Source: Candidatus Bathyarchaeota archaeon (GTDB taxonomy: Archaea; Thermoproteota; Bathyarchaeia; Bathyarchaeales; Bathycorpusculaceae). From it: a stretch of 64,000 nt of DNA. The translations under genes and the position numbers were made by a program. The stretch is from contig JAOZHS010000002.1 of the NCBI GenBank assembly GCA_026014745.1, forward strand, positions 744,001-808,000, in the 5' to 3' direction. Position 1 is the stretch's first letter; every line of letters begins with the position of its first letter. Shown here piece after piece: positions 36,537 to 45,425 of this stretch. The notes under the pieces were generated by a model. That model did not search any database. It was not told the DNA's origin and worked only from the letters and a program-made list of their open reading frames with translations.

Positions 36537-36827
36537 TTTTTTCAGTTTCCTTTTCGTTTGCTTGGACAAGGGATAGCTAACTTGCCTTGCCAAACGCTAA
36601 AAATGTCGATGCGTTAGTTTAATAAGTTTTTCCATAAACATCGCATACAAATAAAATAAATTATAAAATACGAACTTTCTTAATAAAAAAGTTTCACAAA
36701 ATCACATTTTTTCAAAAAAGTAACAACTCAACACCAAGAACAGAATCGGCAATGGTGTCTTTACGGAAACTTTATAACATTATCGAGCGGTTTTTACACA
36801 TAAACCAGACAGAGACGAGACCATCAA

Positions 36828-38129
36828 ATGAAATCATCTGCCTCAGAAAAAAGCCAACCAGAAGCTTATGAAGCTCGACAAAACTGGCCTCCCTACACAT
36901 ACAGGGATTACCCAGACATAAAACCTGAAACTTACCAAGCATTCTTAGAATTTTTAAACACAGAAAACACCAGCGGAAGACTCATGGAGTTACAACCATG
37001 GATTTCAGTCTGCGACTCAAAATGCGCCTTCTGCTACTTCCCCACTGCACCTACCCGCTTGGTCCAAATAGACCATTACCTTGAACTCCTCAAAAAAGAG
37101 CTTGATATGTACGCTAAAACACGCTACGTCAAAACCAGCGTATTCGACGAGATAGTCCTCGGCGGCGGAACCCCCAGCGTCTTATCCGCAGAACAAATGA
37201 TTGACCTAATTGACTTCTGCAAAGAAAGATTCACCACAAACAAAGAATACTTCATCAAAGTCACAGGTTCTTCTAAGACTTTGGCGCTGCCAAAAATCGA
37301 TAAACTCGCCGCATACGGCATCTACCAAATGGATATGGGTGCCCAAACCTTTGATGATAACATTCGAAAACTGCTCTGCCTCCCCGACAGCGCCGCAGAC
37401 GTTGAAAGAGCAATTCGGCACGCCCGCAAATTGGACTTATGCGTCTGTGTAGACCTCATGTATAACCTTCCAGGGCAAACCATGGAAAGCTGGGTTGCTA
37501 CACTCAAAAAAGCCATAGAGTTAGACGTAGAAATCGACGCCTACTCATTACATGTTGACCCAGGAACCGCCCTTGAAAAGATGATTCAAACAGGCAAGTC
37601 ACCTCCTGTCGGAGACGGCGAACACGAAAAAGCACTATATTTAACAGCCTACAAGATGCTAACGGACGCTGGCTACAAAGCAGTCGGTCATGACCGCTAC
37701 AGCCGCAACGAATGGCATATGCGCGAAAACTGCCTCAACGGCTGGCCATGGGGCGGCATCCTAACGACCGGCGCAGGTTGCTTTATGGGTTACCTGCAAA
37801 GGTTCAGCTACAGCAACATCGAAGAAATCCACGAATACATGAACGTCGTCAGCAGCGGAAAGCTCCCCATTACAAGACTATCAAAATCTGATGACGACGA
37901 GATGATGCGACGGGAAATGAGCAGGCTATATCTGCGTTTGCCAGTCAGTAAGAAAGAGTTTATGGAGAAATTCGGCAAGTTACCCGAAGATGTCTTTCCC
38001 AAACAGCTCAAGAACCTCCAAGAGAAGGGACTCATTGAGATAGACGATAAAGAAGTTCGCATCACCAAGCAGGGTGAAGTCTGGAAAGGCAACATCGCTT
38101 GGGAATTCGCTGCAAACCAGCAACACTAA
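36828..38129 (+). CDS. HemN/HemW-like radical SAM protein (coproporphyrinogen-oxidase-related)
   Basis: 433 residues. 'ISVCDSKCAFCYFPT' gives the SAM-cluster cysteines; the fourth Cys of true HemN (CxC) is Tyr here. 'DEIVLGGGTPSVLSAEQM' and 'VDLMYNLPGQTMESW' are classic HemN/HemW family motifs, and the C-terminal ~70 residues form a winged-helix-like HemN_C domain. Relatives include HemW heme chaperones and the HutW/ChuW heme-degrading methyltransferases. With two SPASM proteins nearby a tetrapyrrole role is plausible, but there is no heme-binding motif I can point to. It is transcribed away from the propeller array. Confidence 0.82.
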   Translation: MKSSASEKSQPEAYEARQNWPPYTYRDYPDIKPETYQAFLEFLNTENTSGRLMELQPWISVCDSKCAFCYFPTAPTRLVQIDHYLELLKKELDMYAKTRYVKTSVFDEIVLGGGTPSVLSAEQMIDLIDFCKERFTTNKEYFIKVTGSSKTLALPKIDKLAAYGIYQMDMGAQTFDDNIRKLLCLPDSAADVERAIRHARKLDLCVCVDLMYNLPGQTMESWVATLKKAIELDVEIDAYSLHVDPGTALEKMIQTGKSPPVGDGEHEKALYLTAYKMLTDAGYKAVGHDRYSRNEWHMRENCLNGWPWGGILTTGAGCFMGYLQRFSYSNIEEIHEYMNVVSSGKLPITRLSKSDDDEMMRREMSRLYLRLPVSKKEFMEKFGKLPEDVFPKQLKNLQEKGLIEIDDKEVRITKQGEVWKGNIAWEFAANQQH

Positions 38130-38138
38130 ACATAACAA

Positions 38139-38158
38139 TTTTTTTCTTTTCGGTTTTT
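38139..38158 (+). terminator. T-tract terminator after the HemN-like gene
   Basis: TTTTTTTCTTTTCGGTTTTT lies directly after the stop at 38129, on the sense strand, as expected for U-tract termination in archaea. Confidence 0.5.
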
Positions 38159-38212
38159 AGAAGAGTTTCTTGTTATTTAAAATAAAAAGAAGAAGGGGGG
38201 TATGTTGATTAT

Positions 38213-38878
38213 TTAATGCCTTACTGGTTGGAGGCCATACCAGGTCATGACTTTTGCGATTATTGGCGCGATTATACCGAGAATAATCATTGGCAGCATT
38301 GCAAGGAATAGTGCATATCCGGGGTTCGCTGCGGACATATATGCAGCTTGGGCAACTGTTATGTTGAATGTGAATTGTAAGGCACCGACAACTAGAGCTG
38401 CTGTTAGACCTGCACCGAGCATGCGTTTGAAGTTCATTGAACCATTCGCGAGTCCACCTGCAATGTAGCCGCAGAGGATACCGCCCACGATGTAGTTCCC
38501 GATGAAGCTTGGATCTGCATAGAGGTTTGTGGTCATGCCATAGTTCATTGCGGTATATTGGTTATTGTAGCCTGCTTCGCCGAGGTACAAGAGTGTACCC
38601 ATGATGAAGCCTGATGCTCCACCAGCCCATTTGTTCCAGACTAAGCCCAGAATGATTGGGATAGCAAATATGACCATTTGTGCAAAGCCATGAGTGAAGA
38701 TTGCGGTTAGGAATGCATAAGGAGATGCGCCTGCGCCTGTCATTGGATCGCCTGCAGGGAACCAGCCGTCAAGTGCGGGTCGAAGTACTGCTGGGAATGC
38801 AACGATGATTAAACCAACGATTACTGGTACAATTAAGCCGTAGAGTATAGTAGATAGCTTGAATTTTTCTGTTTCCAA
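38213..38878 (-). CDS. Unknown six-helix membrane protein next to rnfCD
   Basis: 221 residues from TTG 38878 (GGGATA upstream). About six membrane helices are separated by Gly/Asn/Tyr-rich loops, with one long extracytoplasmic loop near 100-125 ('YNNQYTAMNYGMTTNLYAD'). It has none of the RnfA/RnfE motifs and no Cys for a metal cluster. It lies ~190 bp after rnfC on the same strand and may be part of the same unit. I do not recognise the family; a membrane partner, ion channel or transporter are all possible. Confidence 0.6.
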   Translation of the reverse strand: METEKFKLSTILYGLIVPVIVGLIIVAFPAVLRPALDGWFPAGDPMTGAGASPYAFLTAIFTHGFAQMVIFAIPIILGLVWNKWAGGASGFIMGTLLYLGEAGYNNQYTAMNYGMTTNLYADPSFIGNYIVGGILCGYIAGGLANGSMNFKRMLGAGLTAALVVGALQFTFNITVAQAAYMSAANPGYALFLAMLPMIILGIIAPIIAKVMTWYGLQPVRH

Positions 38879-39071
38879 ATTTTATCCCTTGACTTATTTA
38901 CGTGGTGGCATGTTAATAAGCTTAATGCTTACAGGCTTGTCGAGCAAGAGGTTACAATCAAAAAAATGATAATACGGATGGGCACAATTCAGATGGATAG
39001 TTATTTTTGCAAAATGCCCTTTTTTGGAAGAAAAGTCTAAAAAATAAATAAAAGAAAAGGAAAGGGATGGC

Positions 39072-40355
39072 TTATTGACGTGCCATCTTTATAGTTGCAG
39101 ACAGAGGCAGCCTTGAGGGACAAACATATGAGCAGGTGCCGCATGCGATGCAGTCGTTTGCATAAAGTTTCTGAGCTTTCTCAAATTCGCCTTTTATGGC
39201 AGCGTTGTAGATTTCAATCGGATGCAGACGTACGGGGCATGCACCTATGCATCTTCCGCAGTGCATACAAGCGGTTTGCACTTGGCCTTTTTTGGCTTTG
39301 CTTTTTGCGAAGACGATGATGCTTGAGGTGCGTTTGGTGACGGGTGAGTCAATGGTTTGGAGTGCTTGACCCATCATAACTCCGCCGACGACTACGTCTT
39401 TGATGTCGCTTACGTTGTTTGCCTTTAGGATGTCACTGACGGGGGTGCCGATTTTTACGAGGAGGTTTTTGGGTTTTGCGACGTCGCCGTTTAATGTGGT
39501 GACTCTCGAGATGAGGGCTTCACCTTCGAAGACGGCGTTTGCGATGGCATTGAGGGTTGCAACGTTTTGGACAATGGTGCCCATTTCGTAGCTGCGTTTG
39601 CCTGGCGGGGTTTCATAGTTTAGGATTGCTTTCTGAAGTAGACTTGCGTCGCCTTGCTGGTAGGTCAAATGTTTTGCGATGACTTCAGTGTCAGCTTCTT
39701 TGCTGAAGGCTGCTTGTAGTTTAGGAACAGCTTCAACTTTGCTGTCTTTGGTAGCAATGATAACTTTGGGGTTGCCTAAGATTTTGCGGATAACACGAAC
39801 TCCTCGAACCAAGTTTTGGGTTTGCTCAATCATGAGGCGTTCGTCTGCAGTGTCGTAGGGTTCGCCTTCTGCACCGTTCACGATTATTTGTTTGATTTTT
39901 TTGTCTGCGGGTATGCTGAGTTTGACGCTTGTTGGGAAACCTGCACCACCTAAACCAATGATGCCTGCTTCGCGGATGCGTTTTAAGAGGTCTGCGCTGG
40001 AGATGTCTTTGAATTCGCTTTCAGATATGGGCTTTAAGCTTGTGTCTTTGGTTTTTTTGTTGTCGTTTTCGATGAAGATTGCTTCACTTTCGTATCCAAA
40101 GCAACTGTTGAAGACGTTTTCGATTTTTACGACTTTGCCTGAGATTGGGCTGTGGACGGGTGCACTGACGCGTTCAGTGGAGTCTGCGATTTTTTGTCCC
40201 ATCGCAACGGTGTCGCCAACGGAAACAATGGGTTTGTTGTTTTCGCCGGTTTGCTGGTTGACTAGGACAACTGCAAGTTTGGGGTCAGCGAAGACTTCAA
40301 TGGGGGTTTTTCGTGCAACGTCTTTGACTTCTTTTATTACAACTAAGTTTGCCAT
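39072..40355 (-). CDS. rnfC: RnfC-like electron-transport subunit
   Basis: 427 residues from the ATG at 40355, nine bases after GGGAG; another ATG three codons earlier overlaps that site. It has an N-terminal biotinyl-like Rnf domain with 'GDTVAMGQKIAD' and 'VHSPISGKVVKI', a Gly-rich 'GIIGLGGAGFPTSVKL' nucleotide/flavin-binding loop, and two C-terminal ferredoxin motifs, 'CMHCGRCIGACP' and 'CIACGTCSYVCP'. RnfC passes electrons between a soluble carrier and the membrane Rnf parts. It directly follows rnfD (overlapping ATGA), but rnfA, B, E and G are not here, unlike a full rnf operon. Confidence 0.88.
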   Translation of the reverse strand: MANLVVIKEVKDVARKTPIEVFADPKLAVVLVNQQTGENNKPIVSVGDTVAMGQKIADSTERVSAPVHSPISGKVVKIENVFNSCFGYESEAIFIENDNKKTKDTSLKPISESEFKDISSADLLKRIREAGIIGLGGAGFPTSVKLSIPADKKIKQIIVNGAEGEPYDTADERLMIEQTQNLVRGVRVIRKILGNPKVIIATKDSKVEAVPKLQAAFSKEADTEVIAKHLTYQQGDASLLQKAILNYETPPGKRSYEMGTIVQNVATLNAIANAVFEGEALISRVTTLNGDVAKPKNLLVKIGTPVSDILKANNVSDIKDVVVGGVMMGQALQTIDSPVTKRTSSIIVFAKSKAKKGQVQTACMHCGRCIGACPVRLHPIEIYNAAIKGEFEKAQKLYANDCIACGTCSYVCPSRLPLSATIKMARQ

Positions 40356-40360
40356 TTTAA

Positions 40361-41539
40361 TCATCTCCCAAAGGGTTTGCCTATTCTTATGCGGTCAATA
40401 AGTGGCACCGTTAAGTTCATGATAATCAGTGCTAGCAAGGAGCCGCCAAGGAAGTTCATATATGTTTGTATTAGGACCGTTAGTACACCTAAGCCGACGC
40501 CGAAGATAATTTGTCCCGTTCCCGAAAACGGTGTTGTCGCGGGGTCTGTTGCCATAAAGAAGCCCAAGAAGATCGAGCTGCCGATGAACACTTCAAAGAG
40601 CAATCTTGACACAAGGTCAGTGTCTGCATAGACGGTTGACATGATCAAAGACATGACGACGATTGAAGCAAAGTATGCGCCTGTAACTTTCCATTTGAAG
40701 TATTTGTGTGCGAGAGCAAACAGAGCGATGCCGACGATGATTACCAAGATGCTTGAAGCGCCTCCGGGCCATCCGTGGAACTTCTCAAGGATCATGAGCG
40801 AGTTTAAGTCTGCAACAGCAGTGCTGGAGGGGTTAGCGTAGCATGATTGAAGGTAGCTTGTGAAAGAACCCAGACCGTTGCTTCCAACGGGTAAGTCTCC
40901 TCCACCTAATGGACCAGCGAGAAGCGGCATACCGATACCGCCTGTCTCCATTGAGGCGTAGTGTTCTTTGGGCAACAGCATTGTGAAGAGGAATGGAAGG
41001 AGTATGAGGAATTTTGCGGCTGCGGCAGGGTTGAGTGGTTTCCTTGCACCACCTGCGCCGAGGACTTTTTTGAAGACCACTTGGCCGACCATGGTGATGA
41101 GGGCAACGAACACGAAAGCGTTAGGTGCAGTGAAGGTTGCAATGGGCATCACATCGCCAGTGCCCATAGCCATGGAGGGGACACCAAGCGAGAAACAAAG
41201 TGTAACAATTAGCGCAAAAACAGCTGAAGACCAAATGTTGAGTTGACTGTCGGAGACTAATTTGCTAAATAGCAGGTCTATTCCGATTGCTACGCCGAGA
41301 GCTACGAGAGCGTTAATTAGCAAGATTGCGCCAAGAGGCATTTGCCATGAGCCAGTTAGCGTGGTATAGATTTGTAATTGTGCATCTGTGGGGCAGGTGA
41401 CTGGGAACCAGAGAATAGCGGTGACGACGGTTATTACAAGTAGAGCAGCAAACGTGTATTGCATAATGCGGGTCTTAGACATTGGAGCGTTTATGTGGGG
41501 GGCAGGTTTAACTTGTTCACTTATGGATTCACTACTCAT
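40361..41539 (-). CDS. rnfD: RnfD-like membrane subunit
   Basis: 392 residues with about nine to ten helices. Family motifs include 'GQVVFKKVLGAGGARKPLNP', 'ATDPATTPFSGTGQIIFG' and 'TYMNFLGGSLLALIIMNL'. In RnfD/NqrB a Thr in an S/T-G-A-T motif carries covalent FMN. The corresponding segment here appears to be 'GWPGGASSILV', with Ser at the attachment position. It leads into rnfC with an ATGA overlap. The N-terminal ~25 residues are an extra polar tail. No ApbE flavin transferase gene is in the window, so flavinylation is uncertain. Confidence 0.85.
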   Translation of the reverse strand: MSSESISEQVKPAPHINAPMSKTRIMQYTFAALLVITVVTAILWFPVTCPTDAQLQIYTTLTGSWQMPLGAILLINALVALGVAIGIDLLFSKLVSDSQLNIWSSAVFALIVTLCFSLGVPSMAMGTGDVMPIATFTAPNAFVFVALITMVGQVVFKKVLGAGGARKPLNPAAAAKFLILLPFLFTMLLPKEHYASMETGGIGMPLLAGPLGGGDLPVGSNGLGSFTSYLQSCYANPSSTAVADLNSLMILEKFHGWPGGASSILVIIVGIALFALAHKYFKWKVTGAYFASIVVMSLIMSTVYADTDLVSRLLFEVFIGSSIFLGFFMATDPATTPFSGTGQIIFGVGLGVLTVLIQTYMNFLGGSLLALIIMNLTVPLIDRIRIGKPFGR

Positions 41540-41935
41540 TTTTAGTTAACCTTCTCAAATGAAAGGTGTTATTAAAAGTCTTAGCTATTAAACTCTTTCG
41601 GAAAAAGCAAGTTAACAGGGGATAATTCGCCTAAAAAACCTTTGATCCATGTTAAACCCGTGTTAATTGATGGTTTACTACTAAAAAATTAATTTTAGGC
41701 AGCGGAAAAGAGCTTTTTAGGCAAACGTGGTCCCTAAGTTGCGCCTGTCTGGACGGCGTTTAGCCGCAATGGGGAGCTAGGAAAACTTTGACAGAAATCG
41801 CAGTCGTCAGAGGACCAAACAATGAGAGGTCACATCATAGGCCCACTCCAGCAATATGGGGGTACTTCTGGTTTTTTGTTTGTTTTCAGTAAGTTTTATA
41901 TCGACAGGGGAAATCTATTCTCCGTTGTGAATTAA
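41540..41935. other. Intergenic region with a GC-richer patch, no gene accepted
   Basis: About 400 bp between divergent rnfD and the SPASM gene. A GC-richer patch near 41725-41815 (around GCGCCTGTCTGGACGGCGTT) interrupts A/T-rich sequence and could be a small RNA, but I see no known family in it. A 37-codon frame at 41822-41935 was rejected because the TATA box at 41895 would lie inside it. Confidence 0.4.
41895..41902 (+). promoter_or_regulatory. TATA box for the SPASM gene at 41936
   Basis: TTTATATC is centred about 38 bases before ATG 41936, predicting a leader of about 12 bases. It shows transcription starts after the small upstream frame. Confidence 0.5.
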
Positions 41936-43042
41936 ATGAATCCAACCACGGCACCCTTGTTTATGGTTGTTTGGCGGTGTACCCGCAACTGTGTTGGCTC
42001 TTGCAGGTATTGCAGTTACATTAAAGATTATGCAAAGGACCAAGAGCTAAGCACCGAAGAAGCCAAACATATGGTTGATGAAATGGCAGAATTCGGCTCA
42101 CAATGGTTTGGAATCAGCGGTGGAGAGCCTCTGGTTCGACCCGACATTTGGGAAATCATTGAGTATGCTGAGAAGGAGCATGGCCTCAATGTCAGTTTAA
42201 TTACAAGCGGCTATGCTTGGGATGAAGAGCGCTTCGACAAATTGCGCAAATATAACGTTAAAACAGCCATTAGCATTGACGGCGAAAAAGACTCAAACGA
42301 CCACATCAGACGCAAGGGAGGCTACGATAAAGCCCTGCACGCTATGCAGAAACTTAGCAGCGTCGGCTTATTGGACTGTTTAGTCACAACCATGACTAAA
42401 TATAACATTCACCAGATGGCCCACACCGCCAAGTTAGCGGAGGACTATCACGCCCGCTCAGTCGTCTACCACAACCTTGTTCCAGTCGGACGCGCAGGCG
42501 AAAACATGGAAGACCTCGCCCCAACACCCGAACAATACGAAGTAGCATTCAACGAAATCTATGAAATCCAGCGACGACTCTACGGCAAAGTCAAAGTCAA
42601 CGTTTACTCACCCTTCTACGCACGCATCGTGAAACAGAAAAACACCTCAGACTTCTGGGAATGGTATAACGAAGGCTACCTCGGCAGATGCACCATCGGC
42701 GGCAACTATATCGGCATTACAGAAAACGGCGACTACCGAAGCTGCGGTTTCCATGAAGGCTACCGCATTGGCAACGTCAAAACCACGAAACTACGCGATG
42801 CATGGGAAGACCTCCAGAAGAGTGAATTCCACCTCAAACTACGCGACAAAAATAACCTCAAGGGCAGATGTGGAGTCTGCGAGTACCGAGAAATCTGCGG
42901 TGGATGCCGAACCCGAGCCGAATACTACACGGGTGACCTCTTCGAATCCGACCCAGCCTGCAACTACATTCCCAAGGTGCTACAGGAAGACCCTAAGTAT
43001 CTTGAGAAGCTCAGAGCAAACCCTATGGGTAAAGTACAGTAA
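41936..43042 (+). CDS. Radical SAM/SPASM-type protein, paralogue of the 26363 protein
   Basis: 368 residues. 'CTRNCVGSCRYCSY' gives C-x3-C-x3-C-x2-C, of which the last three form the SAM-cluster motif; the extra first Cys is not seen in the 26363 paralogue. 'WFGISGGEPLVRPDIWEI' and the C-terminal 'CGVCEYREICGGCRTRAE' then 'SDPACNYIP' match the auxiliary-cluster end. Both proteins share 'HNLVPVGRA/HLVPSGRA' and a central 'HYARVVKQ/FYARIVKQ' segment, so they are recent paralogues flanking the propeller array. Roles range from the alternative heme pathway to maturation of a secreted protein. Confidence 0.82.
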   Translation: MNPTTAPLFMVVWRCTRNCVGSCRYCSYIKDYAKDQELSTEEAKHMVDEMAEFGSQWFGISGGEPLVRPDIWEIIEYAEKEHGLNVSLITSGYAWDEERFDKLRKYNVKTAISIDGEKDSNDHIRRKGGYDKALHAMQKLSSVGLLDCLVTTMTKYNIHQMAHTAKLAEDYHARSVVYHNLVPVGRAGENMEDLAPTPEQYEVAFNEIYEIQRRLYGKVKVNVYSPFYARIVKQKNTSDFWEWYNEGYLGRCTIGGNYIGITENGDYRSCGFHEGYRIGNVKTTKLRDAWEDLQKSEFHLKLRDKNNLKGRCGVCEYREICGGCRTRAEYYTGDLFESDPACNYIPKVLQEDPKYLEKLRANPMGKVQ

Positions 43043-43048
43043 ACCATA

Positions 43049-43079
43049 TTTCTTTTTTATTTTTTGTTAATTTCTTTTC
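43049..43079 (+). terminator. T-tract terminator after the SPASM gene
   Basis: Two runs of T (TTTCTTTTTTATTTTTTG and TTTCTTTTC) directly follow the stop at 43042, before the convergent membrane-protein gene. Confidence 0.45.
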
Positions 43080-43112
43080 AGAGAACCTGATTGTTCTATC
43101 AATAGACCGACT

Positions 43113-45425
43113 TTAGGTTTGGTTTGCTATTTTGAAAATCGCGTATCGGTCGTTGGAGTAGATTAATTGCAGAAGACGGTTGTTTATCATTTTGGTGTCA
43201 AGCTGGTTTTTGTCATAGACAATGAAGCCGACGTTTCGGCCGCTCATGTAGTCGCGGAAGTCACGGGTCTCTACAGAGAAAGGCGGCACTTGCAAGCTAA
43301 AGATTCCTTCAAGGTTCTCACGAGTTAGGGTGGGATAGCTGTTTTTTGCCAAAGCTAACACCTCGTAACTGGAGGTTGCGGTTTGGTTAACGCCTATACT
43401 GTTGTATTGATATTGGAAGCGGACCGCGTCGATTTGACGATTAAGCAACGAGCCAATGTTACCCCAAGAGGGCAGATCAGTGAAGTTATAGGCATAAGCA
43501 ACGTCGTTTGTGTCGTCGTATAAACCGAGATAGTGATTTGTTAGATGGGCGTCGACGAAGTTAACTGTAATCCAGTCAGGACCTTGCGACTGCAGGGGTT
43601 CAGGAGCATCCCAAGGATTAACCCAATCCAGCAACCCCGGAATCTCAACGGAGTCAAACTTCCACTGAAGATCAAAGAAGGTGCTCAGATACAAAGTCAC
43701 GTCGGTTATATCGCTTTGCAAAGGCGTGATAGCCCAAGAAACGTCAAGAGGATAGCTGGTGTTTTGGAAACGCACGGTTTTTGTGAGGGTTATGTTGTCG
43801 TTAGTGTAGATGAACTGAATCTGTTTGGGGTCAGTTTGGTTTTGGAGGTTTATGTGCATAGCCATGTGATTGAGAGTGACCTTGTTGACCGTACCTTGCT
43901 GGGTGTAATTTAGGAAATCCCCGCTCCGTGAGGTGTAAGCAACTTGGTTCCAGACCATGTCGAGGGGCACAAAGATTTCTTGCGAGATGTCACCTTTGGC
44001 TTCATAAGCGGAAAGCATGGTTTGGGGATGCTCAATCTCATAAGACAAACTTAACACTGATTCGGCGACTTCGTTGCGTTCAATAATGGGATTAGTTTGG
44101 GCAATGACGCTTTTGCCTGAGAATTCCTGGAACCAAAAACCAGGGTTTTCTGAAACCACAATGGTGGAGTTTTCGGGGTAGTTATCGCGGAGCCAGAGCC
44201 CTGCATCGTAGGCTTTGGGGTCAGTGGTGGAGTAGAAGGTGCCTGCCTCCAAGATTTTACCGTAAACCGTATCTGCACGCACCACCACAGCGGATGCCGC
44301 GATTACAATCAGGGCCACGGTGACTGCTTTAACCCAGTTTTTGCGGAAGCTTGCCCGGTGCTTCGCGTAGAATTCGGGAGCTTTTTGAATTAGGAATATA
44401 GCGGTGACCGCGGCGAAAATAGCCAGAGGTGGAGTTAGGTAGTAGATGAACCATTGGAAAGGTAAGAATAGCCCCACAAGGTAGGATTGGGCAAAAAAGA
44501 AGGGAACCACAAAGCTGCAGACCAGAACCAAAAAGAAAAGCATGCGCTTCGTTGCGCGAAGCGTCTTGTAGGCAAGGTAGAATCCGCCTATGGCAAGCAA
44601 CAGAAGGAAACCGAAGTTAACCGTATAGGCATTGAGTGTGGTTGCGCCGATTTGGTAGGCGTAGGTTTTTTGGCTAAAGAAGAGGATGTAGACTAGTTCG
44701 CCAAGATAGCCAATCATGGCGTGGAAGTAATAGATGAAAAACGCGATGCCACCGCCAAAAATCAGTGCGATGATTACTTTGAGGGAGGCACCACGAGATT
44801 TAATGAGCATAAACAGCAGAATAGGCGGCAACATAAAGAAGGCGACAAACGTTGCCAACTGATGTGTCAACACAACCGAGAAAGCAAAAAAGAATGTAAC
44901 CACAAGGTAACCGGTTTTCTCGACGGATAGTGGCAAATAAGTTAGTAGTAAAAGCAGGAAACCGATTCCTAAAACGGTGGTGCAGCCGCCCCATTGGTTG
45001 AGCTCAAAGATGGGAAAGCACATCAATAGAAGAATTGCGGCTGCGACGCCGACTTTTTTGGTGAAGAATTTGCTGGCCAACAGGTAAACTGACATGACCA
45101 TAATCCAATTCACAATCACCGTGACAACTTTAACCATAAAGATGAACTGACCGATGTCGCTTGCTCCACTAAGAGAGATGAACATTGCTAAGACGATTTC
45201 ATAGAGAGGCGGCGTCCAACTCACGGTCGAGAGGGGGATTTGTTGGGTGTTAAGAAATATTTGGGCTTTTTCAAGATGCACCGCGGGGTCGTTGCCTAAG
45301 ACGACGCCGTTCATAGATATGACTATGTAGAAGATTGTTAAAACCACAACTGAGAAAACGGCAAAGAAGAGGACTTCTAGTTTTTTTGGTTTCGTTAGTC
45401 TATCCATCAAGGCGTCAGCGTTCAC
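43113..45425 (-). CDS. Large GT-C-like membrane protein (putative glycosyltransferase)
   Basis: 770 residues. The N-terminal ~400 form about 12 helices. The first extracytoplasmic loop has 'GNDPAVHLEKAQ', similar to the Asp/His loop of GT-C polyprenyl-phosphate-sugar transferases, and the C-terminal ~350 residues are a soluble extracellular domain with many beta strands. It overlaps the next gene upstream by four bases (ATGA), so the two are translated together, and resembles it in design. The role would be addition of a sugar to surface protein or lipid, but no catalytic proof is visible; archaeal proteins of this build are mostly uncharacterised. Confidence 0.72.
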   Translation of the reverse strand: MNADALMDRLTKPKKLEVLFFAVFSVVVLTIFYIVISMNGVVLGNDPAVHLEKAQIFLNTQQIPLSTVSWTPPLYEIVLAMFISLSGASDIGQFIFMVKVVTVIVNWIMVMSVYLLASKFFTKKVGVAAAILLLMCFPIFELNQWGGCTTVLGIGFLLLLLTYLPLSVEKTGYLVVTFFFAFSVVLTHQLATFVAFFMLPPILLFMLIKSRGASLKVIIALIFGGGIAFFIYYFHAMIGYLGELVYILFFSQKTYAYQIGATTLNAYTVNFGFLLLLAIGGFYLAYKTLRATKRMLFFLVLVCSFVVPFFFAQSYLVGLFLPFQWFIYYLTPPLAIFAAVTAIFLIQKAPEFYAKHRASFRKNWVKAVTVALIVIAASAVVVRADTVYGKILEAGTFYSTTDPKAYDAGLWLRDNYPENSTIVVSENPGFWFQEFSGKSVIAQTNPIIERNEVAESVLSLSYEIEHPQTMLSAYEAKGDISQEIFVPLDMVWNQVAYTSRSGDFLNYTQQGTVNKVTLNHMAMHINLQNQTDPKQIQFIYTNDNITLTKTVRFQNTSYPLDVSWAITPLQSDITDVTLYLSTFFDLQWKFDSVEIPGLLDWVNPWDAPEPLQSQGPDWITVNFVDAHLTNHYLGLYDDTNDVAYAYNFTDLPSWGNIGSLLNRQIDAVRFQYQYNSIGVNQTATSSYEVLALAKNSYPTLTRENLEGIFSLQVPPFSVETRDFRDYMSGRNVGFIVYDKNQLDTKMINNRLLQLIYSNDRYAIFKIANQT

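Noticed and set aside
41822-41935. 37-codon frame directly before the SPASM gene as a modified-peptide precursor
   Set aside because: The TATA box at 41895-41902 lies inside it and would start transcription near 41924, after most of the frame; no ribosome site precedes its ATG.
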